A DNA stretch of 64,000 nt. Origin: JAYPWI01 sp038135065 (GTDB taxonomy: Bacteria; Actinomycetota; Acidimicrobiia; Acidimicrobiales; Poriferisodalaceae). The notes under the pieces were generated by a model. The model was not told the DNA's origin and did no database searches. It was given only the letters and a program-made list of their open reading frames with translations. Where the stretch lies: NCBI GenBank assembly GCA_038135065.1, contig JAYPWI010000012.1:1-64000 (forward strand), read 5' to 3'. Both the position numbers and the translations under genes were made by a program. Below, one piece after another: positions 59,287 to 64,000 of the stretch; position 1 is the stretch's first letter, and each line of letters opens with the position of its first letter.

Positions 59287-61295
59287 CTAGCCCCGCCAGC
59301 GGCGAGGATCGATGCCGACTGCCCGTACTTCGTCGAAGCGGTCAGGGCCCCGTCCCATGCCGACGATGAGGAGAAATCCCTCGTCCCATACGAGGGGAAC
59401 GACATAGCCGATATCGGCCGCCTCAGCGGCGGGATCACCGGTCATCTCTGCGGCGCTGAGGGTCGACCACGGACTGCCCGGCCAGCCGACGTTGACGGAC
59501 CACCGGCCCACCTCGTCGACGAAGACGAGGATGGCGGCCTCGCCGATTGCCGCCATGGCATGCAGGGTCTGCCCCTCGTTGCCCGCGAGGTCGATCTGCC
59601 ACCACGACGCTCCGAGGTCGGTCGACACCGAGACACCCTCGCTGCCATACGCGGTTGCAAAGCGACCTCCTCGGTCCAGGATCACGGCGCCGGTTCCCTT
59701 CGGTACCCGAACGGGTTCCCAGGTGCGGCCGCCGTCGGTGCTGCGGTACACCTCCGGTGAGGTCGCCGGGGCATCATGGAGTAGCCACCAGCCGCCGAGC
59801 CCATGGGCCACGTGTGCGGTGCCCGACCCTGAGAAGACGAGTTCCGGTGAGCTGTCGCCGGTCATCCTGAAGACGTCGGTCCCCGACCCACGGCCAGCAA
59901 GCTGGTCGACGTCGAGGCCCAGCATTGCCAGGGTCGCCGTCGAGGTCTCGCCCTTGGAATTGATGAAGGTCACCGTGGCCGGCTCCGACTCGTCCAGCCA
60001 CCACTGCGGCTGGGCGGTGTCGTCGATCAGGCCAGCTCTGATCAGCGCACAGCCAACGCGAACGCCCGCTTGGCGGCTCACGGCTACGAGTGCCACGGAA
60101 CCATCCATGGCAGCGGACGAGATCAACGTCTCGTCGGCGACGGGCGCGGCGCTCAGCGAGGTGGACAGGTCGAAGGTTCGGGACACATCGTCGACGAGGA
60201 GGCCGACGTCTAAACCCACCGTCTGTCCGCACATCTCGGGATCACTGTCGTACAGGGTCGACGCAGCCACTGCGTTGCTGCCCGACACGGCAGCCGACGG
60301 AAGGTCGTAGGTGCTTCTTCCGTCGATGTCGTCGGGGGTCCATGGGAGGTAGCGCCACGACACGAGGTCGTCCGTTGTGGCCAGACGCCGATCGGCTGCC
60401 CAGGTGTAGAGCGCCTGACCGTCCGACCACATCTCCATCCAGAGCGGTTCGCCTACGATCTCGGCTGGCAGTCGGGTGTGCGAGGGCTCGGTAATCGTCG
60501 GTTCCACGGCCGCCGCGGACGCCGGGTCAGCGTCACCGGTCGCCGTGCCTGCTGATCGCCACCAGGCCACCAGGCCNNNNNNNNNNNNNNNNNNNNNNNN
60601 NNNNNNNNNNNNNNNNNNNNNNNNNNNNNNNNNNNNNNNNNNNNNNNNNNNNNNNNNNNNNNNNNNNNNNNNNNNNCCAGGCCGCCGACGCCCAGCACTA
60701 TTGCGGCGAGGACGACGATCCAGCGCAGGCCTGGTCGCCGTCCCAACCGGCCAGCTCCGTCACCCTCCCCGATGGTGCCCCGCACGTCGCTGAGTTCGAC
60801 GAAGGTCGGCAGGGTCTCTGCCAACTCGGCGAGGGTGACGTCTCGATCCAGATGGGTCGACAGCGACGTCGTGGCGTCGTTCAGACGGCTCTCGATGGTG
60901 CCCCGAGAGACGCCGAGGGCGTCTGCCGTCTCGAGGGGCTCGTAGCCGAGCACCAGATGGGCGACGAGGGTGCCCCGCACGATCGGGGACATGGCTCGAA
61001 GCGCTTGCCGGAGGTCGGATGTCGGTCCTGCAGCGGGGGTCGCCCGGCGGAGGCGCCGTCCTCGGCTGCCGCTGGTGGCCCACCGAAGACCGGTCCGGTA
61101 CACCCAGCCGGCCGGATCTCGACCGCTGCCAACGTCGGGCCACCGACTGGCGGCCTCTGTCCACGCTTCGTTGGCAGCCGCCTGGCCCAGACTGCTGCTA
61201 CTCAAGGCAAGGGCGAGAGCCTGCACCAGGCGACCCTCGTGAGCGTCCCGGAACTCTTCGAACGAGAGCGGAGCGTCGAGGTCAGGGCCGGTCAT
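59287..61295 (-). CDS. ECF sigma-like / transmembrane / propeller-like fusion, interrupted by an N-run
   Basis: Starts at ATG 61295. Residues 1-190 form an ECF sigma-like part: region 2 (SFEEFRDAHEGRLVQALALA to GWVYRTGLRWATS) and region 4 (LRQALRAMSPIVRGTLVAHL, ADALGVSRGTIESRL). A helix follows, WIVVLAAIVLGVGGL before the 100-N gap and GLVAWW after it. Both flanks hold CCAGGCC; joining on it removes 107 nt, restores the frame and gives a single helix and a protein of 631 residues. The extracytoplasmic part has Asp-box-like SxDGGRTWEP and repeated blades. It would be a membrane-tethered sigma-like sensor. If the gap is real, these are two genes. Confidence 0.65.
60577..60676. other. Assembly gap (100 N) with overlapping flanks
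   Basis: The left side ends CCAGGCC and the right side starts CCAGGCC. Joining the two on this 7-nt overlap keeps one reading frame through the gap on the minus strand, so probably nothing is missing. Confidence 0.75.
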
Positions 61296-61687
61296 GGGCG
61301 CCGCCCCCGAGTCGATCGCCGTGACGGCGAAGACGGTGCCCTGCCCTCCAGCGCGTCGAGGGCGTCGCGAAGCCAGGCGAGCGTATCGGTGTCGGGTGGT
61401 CGGATCCTGTGATCTTGCACGCGCTGGGCCCTGGCCAGTTGGGCGATGAGCGGCCACAACCTGTGGGTTGTGAGATTACGACTCATCGCAGCGTCGGCTA
61501 TGAGTTGTTCGGTCATGGCCAGGCTGGGTGGGGGAGGCACGTCGCGATCGGGGGGCGGGCGCTGGATGACCGGGCCTGTCGGCGTGGTGTCGGTGGGGAA
61601 GGCGCGCAGCCCGTCGGCCAGTCGGTGCAGGCCGAAGCCAGCGACGACCAGGGAGGACACGACGGCAATGATCAGCCACAAGCTCAC
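61292..61687 (-). CDS. Small membrane protein of unknown function in the DUF58/DUF4129 operon
   Basis: 131 residues. One N-terminal helix (LWLIIAVVSSLVVAGFGLHRL) is followed by a Pro-rich linker (PPPDRDVPPPPS) and a helical cytoplasmic or exported domain of about 75 residues ending in a basic tail. No family is recognised. Its start overlaps the DUF4129 stop and its stop overlaps the sigma-like start (ATGA), so translation of all these genes is coupled. Confidence 0.65.
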   Translation of the reverse strand: MSLWLIIAVVSSLVVAGFGLHRLADGLRAFPTDTTPTGPVIQRPPPDRDVPPPPSLAMTEQLIADAAMSRNLTTHRLWPLIAQLARAQRVQDHRIRPPDTDTLAWLRDALDALEGRAPSSPSRRSTRGRRP

Positions 61688-62910
61688 GAGGGTCGCTCCA
61701 CGATGTCGCCCGTACGCAGCAGTTCGGCCCGGACTGCGTCGAGGGCGTTGATGGCCTCGGATCGCATGGTGTCGTCGATCGGGTGGGAACTGAATCGTGC
61801 CAACTCGAAGAGGGTGGTCAACTGGCTCATCGAGGATCCAGAGACCCCTAGCTGAGGCAGCAGTCGGTTGAGGTACTCCGACTCTGACTCTGCATCGCGT
61901 CGCTGTGCGCCCAGCGCGCCGAATCCGCTCTCTACGAGTGAATAGGCGAGCCGGACGGCCTGGCCCGGATCATCTACCTGCTCGAGGGGGACCAAGGCCT
62001 GCTCCATCAACCCGGCTGCCTGCTCGGCCCATGCGTCGAGTTCAGGGTCGGCCACCGTCAGGTCGGTGATGGTGCCGCCTCCGTCACCTGGTGTTGCTTC
62101 CGCTGGTTTGAATTCGATCGGTTGGTCGCGGAGCAGGTTCGTCGCGAGGAGGGCGACAACGGCCAATCCAAGGAACAGGATGCCCAGAGCGGCCAGCCAC
62201 TCGCCGGTGGGCGGGGGGTCATCGGTGTCGTCGAGGGCGTCACCGGGGAACGGGTTGAGCGCAGTGGGTGTCGGTTCGGTTTCTGCCTCGGCGACTGGTT
62301 GCTCCCCTCGTGCCCGGTCGTCGAATCCGTGGACTGCCATGGCAACCGAGCCGGTCACCACGACGACGGCCACCAACGCGCCCACCGAGCCAGCAAGGGC
62401 GATGCGCAGTCGCACATCGCTGATCGGCGATCCTCGTCCCGCTGTGGCGAGGAGGAAGAGGGGAACCGTCGACCCCAGCAGTGCGCCCACCACCCACAGG
62501 CGACCGGCCGAAGTGATGGTCGCGGCGCTCACGACTGCCGCGCCGAGGGCACAGCCTACGACCAGGTTGCCGGCGAGCATCGACCGCAGCGTGCCTACCG
62601 CCAGCCGAGCGGGTCGTCGCGTGTCGAACCCCAGGTGGAGGCCGGCCAGAGCGACCACTACGGCCCCTGCTCCCCAGCCCGACTCGGTGATCCCGGCCAG
62701 GCCGCCGAAGCCCCAACCGACGCCGGCCACCGCAGCTGCCACTCCGAGGAGGGCTTCGGATCCGAGAGAGAAGGCTCCAGCGACGATGAGGCCCACGCCG
62801 AGCGCGACCAGGCCGCCGACCTCAGGATCGGCGATCGTGGTGGCCACTCCGAGCGCCGAGAACACCACGGCAACGATGCCGCCGAGGACGGCCGTCCGAG
62901 ACCAGTTCAT
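61684..62910 (-). CDS. Multi-pass membrane protein with DUF4129 C-terminus
   Basis: 408 residues. About six hydrophobic segments fill the first 195 residues (AVLGGIVAVVFSALGVATTI, LVALGVGLIVAGAFSLGS, LVVGCALGAAVVSAATI and others), then an acidic linker, another helix (LAALGILFLGLAVVALLATN) and a cytoplasmic domain of about 110 residues (AVRLAYSLVESGFGALG to LFELARFSSHPIDD), the DUF4129 pattern. DUF4129 proteins are usually encoded with MoxR ATPases, DUF58 proteins and transglutaminase-like proteins. It is coupled to both neighbours by overlapping start and stop codons. Confidence 0.8.
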   Translation of the reverse strand: MNWSRTAVLGGIVAVVFSALGVATTIADPEVGGLVALGVGLIVAGAFSLGSEALLGVAAAVAGVGWGFGGLAGITESGWGAGAVVVALAGLHLGFDTRRPARLAVGTLRSMLAGNLVVGCALGAAVVSAATITSAGRLWVVGALLGSTVPLFLLATAGRGSPISDVRLRIALAGSVGALVAVVVVTGSVAMAVHGFDDRARGEQPVAEAETEPTPTALNPFPGDALDDTDDPPPTGEWLAALGILFLGLAVVALLATNLLRDQPIEFKPAEATPGDGGGTITDLTVADPELDAWAEQAAGLMEQALVPLEQVDDPGQAVRLAYSLVESGFGALGAQRRDAESESEYLNRLLPQLGVSGSSMSQLTTLFELARFSSHPIDDTMRSEAINALDAVRAELLRTGDIVERPS

Positions 62911-64000
62911 CGCCCAACCCCGATCCGTCGCCTGAGGTCCAAGAGGGCGAGGACCTCGTCCAGGCTGCCGTCACCGTCCCAGGTGCCCAGGGGAATCCCC
63001 GTCGAGACCAACCGTGCTTGCCACATCTCTTGTTCGAAGGTCCACAGGCGTCGGGCCAATGCTGCTTCGCGGCTCGTCGGTTGACGAATAGAGGAGGTGT
63101 CAGGCTTGCACCAGACGACTACGACGTCGTAGCCGGCGCTGCGCAGCTCGAGCAGCAGTTCGGCCGGTCGCGGGTCGAGCAGTGGAGTAAGGGCGACGAT
63201 GGTGACCCCGGAGCCGAGACTGGACAGCGGAAGGTCGCCGATCGACCGGGCAGCCAGGCCGGGTTCTGGGGTGACGTCGAGCAGGGCGTCGATCAGGCGT
63301 CGACGCTGTAGCCGCCCCATGCGGGGGGTGAACCAGCGGACTTGCCTCCCGACGTCGAGCACCCCGACGCGGTCGTGGGTGGACAGGTGGCCCTCGGTCA
63401 GCGCGATAGCGGCCCGAACCGCCGCATGGATGGTCGAATGGGTTCCCCGGCCCAGGGCCTGGCTGCTGTCGACGAGCAGTACGACATCGCTTGCCTGGTC
63501 GGGGTGGCGGTCGCTGACCCAGTACTCACCTCGTCGGAGCGACACCCGCCAGTTGACCGAGCGCAACCGGTCCCCGGGCCCGGCAGGGCGGAGGTCGGCG
63601 TATTCGCACCCCTCGCCACGCTGGCGGGCGAGGTGGTGGCCGACTCGGGCCCGCGTTCTGGTCGAGTGAACCATGGCGTCGAGCCGTTGGTCGGAAGGAT
63701 GCACCCTGAGGGGGAGGTCGAGGGTGACCACCGAGCGACTGGCGAAGAGACCGAGTCGGTCACGGGCGGTCAGGCGGAGGCGCTTGGGGCCGGTGAGTCC
63801 CCAGGTTCCTGCATCGAGCTCGAAACGCAGCATGGTGCGGCGCCGTGCCGGCAGGCTGAGAACCTGGGTCCTGATGCCTCCGAGCACGGGTAGGTCGTCC
63901 GGGCACTCCACCTCCACGGCCAACCATGGAATGTCGACGTCGGTGTCGACGGTGACCAGCAGGTCGACGGTGTCGCCTTCGACCACCCGGTCCCGAGCCA
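62907..64000 (-). CDS. DUF58-domain protein, 5' partial
   Basis: About 364 residues are visible; the frame is open to the window edge, where the N-terminal membrane helices are expected. The order is a beta domain beginning VVEGDTVDLLVTVDTDVDIP, the DUF58 signature EYADLRPAGPGDRLRSVNWR and a VWA-like part with VVLLVDSSQALGRG and RVGVLDVGRQVRWFTP. The MIDAS-like motif is DSSQA, a variant. DUF58 proteins accompany MoxR ATPases, probably encoded just outside this window. It overlaps the DUF4129 gene by 4 nt. Confidence 0.88.
   Translation of the reverse strand, partial: ARDRVVEGDTVDLLVTVDTDVDIPWLAVEVECPDDLPVLGGIRTQVLSLPARRRTMLRFELDAGTWGLTGPKRLRLTARDRLGLFASRSVVTLDLPLRVHPSDQRLDAMVHSTRTRARVGHHLARQRGEGCEYADLRPAGPGDRLRSVNWRVSLRRGEYWVSDRHPDQASDVVLLVDSSQALGRGTHSTIHAAVRAAIALTEGHLSTHDRVGVLDVGRQVRWFTPRMGRLQRRRLIDALLDVTPEPGLAARSIGDLPLSSLGSGVTIVALTPLLDPRPAELLLELRSAGYDVVVVWCKPDTSSIRQPTSREAALARRLWTFEQEMWQARLVSTGIPLGTWDGDGSLDEVLALLDLRRRIGVGR

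Noticed and set aside
1..64000. Insertion sequences, transposases, prophage or toxin-antitoxin genes
   Set aside because: I looked for transposase, integrase, phage structural and toxin-antitoxin patterns and for long terminal repeats, and saw none that I could support.

Overview
The window looks like a high-GC actinobacterial chromosome segment, most likely class Acidimicrobiia or a close relative. That is inferred from gene content and order (class II DAHP synthase, F420-type LLM oxidoreductases, SCO6745-family protein, the rne-rplU-rpmA-obg-proB and comEA-comEC-holA-rpsT-lepA blocks) and from many starts that sit just behind a TAnnnT hexamer, as in leaderless actinobacterial mRNAs. Two N-runs show that it is a draft scaffold. 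I could run no database search, so family names rest on recognised motifs and lengths.

Layout. 0-3.5 kb: end of a type IV pilin-like operon (partial secreted protein, prepilin-like protein, large PilX-like protein). 3.5-13.2 kb: RNA/translation block with the split radical SAM/DUF2344 pair, RNase E/G, L21, L27, Obg and ProB, interrupted by a reverse-strand VWA lipoprotein. 13.2-22.2 kb: PilZ protein, beta-propeller-like secreted protein, CbxX/CfxQ AAA ATPase, MoxR ATPase with its VWA partner, small lipoprotein, class II DAHP synthase, group-2-like sigma factor. 22.6-28.5 kb: nadD, a degenerate LCP/LytR_C protein and rsfS, running into a tightly coupled catabolic set (cyclase, nucleoside phosphorylase, LLM oxidoreductase, SCO6745 family). 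28.5-39.6 kb: DUF3048 lipoprotein, methyltransferases, HpaB-like flavoprotein, a 1255-residue secreted FN3/jelly-roll protein, PaiB-like protein, an LCP-family protein, VOC protein, tRNA-Ala(GGC). 39.8-51.3 kb: acyl-CoA and redox metabolism (CoA transferase, HMG-CoA lyase, LLM oxidoreductase, aminoglycoside-phosphotransferase-like kinase, thioredoxin-TPR-like protein, GMC oxidoreductase), an NYN-LOTUS protein, a PhyH-Nudix-like fusion and an MFS transporter. 51.3-57.2 kb: competence and replication/translation block comEA-comEC-holA-rpsT-lepA. 57.2-64 kb: a secreted Cys-repeat protein divergent from an ECF sigma/TM-protein pair, then, facing it, a DUF58-DUF4129-small protein-sigma/TM/propeller operon.

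Most notable points. (1) Both N-runs have identical short sequences on their two sides (GGCCGA; CCAGGCC), and joining the flanks on these overlaps restores one continuous frame each time. The second join creates a predicted 631-residue protein that fuses an ECF sigma-like cytoplasmic part, one membrane helix and an extracytoplasmic propeller-like part. (2) Two ECF-type systems converge stop to stop, next to a tandem-repeat Cys protein with a repeat-rich divergent promoter region. (3) A PhyH dioxygenase domain carries a degenerate Nudix-like C-terminus. (4) Leaderless-type promoters recur at at least twelve genes.
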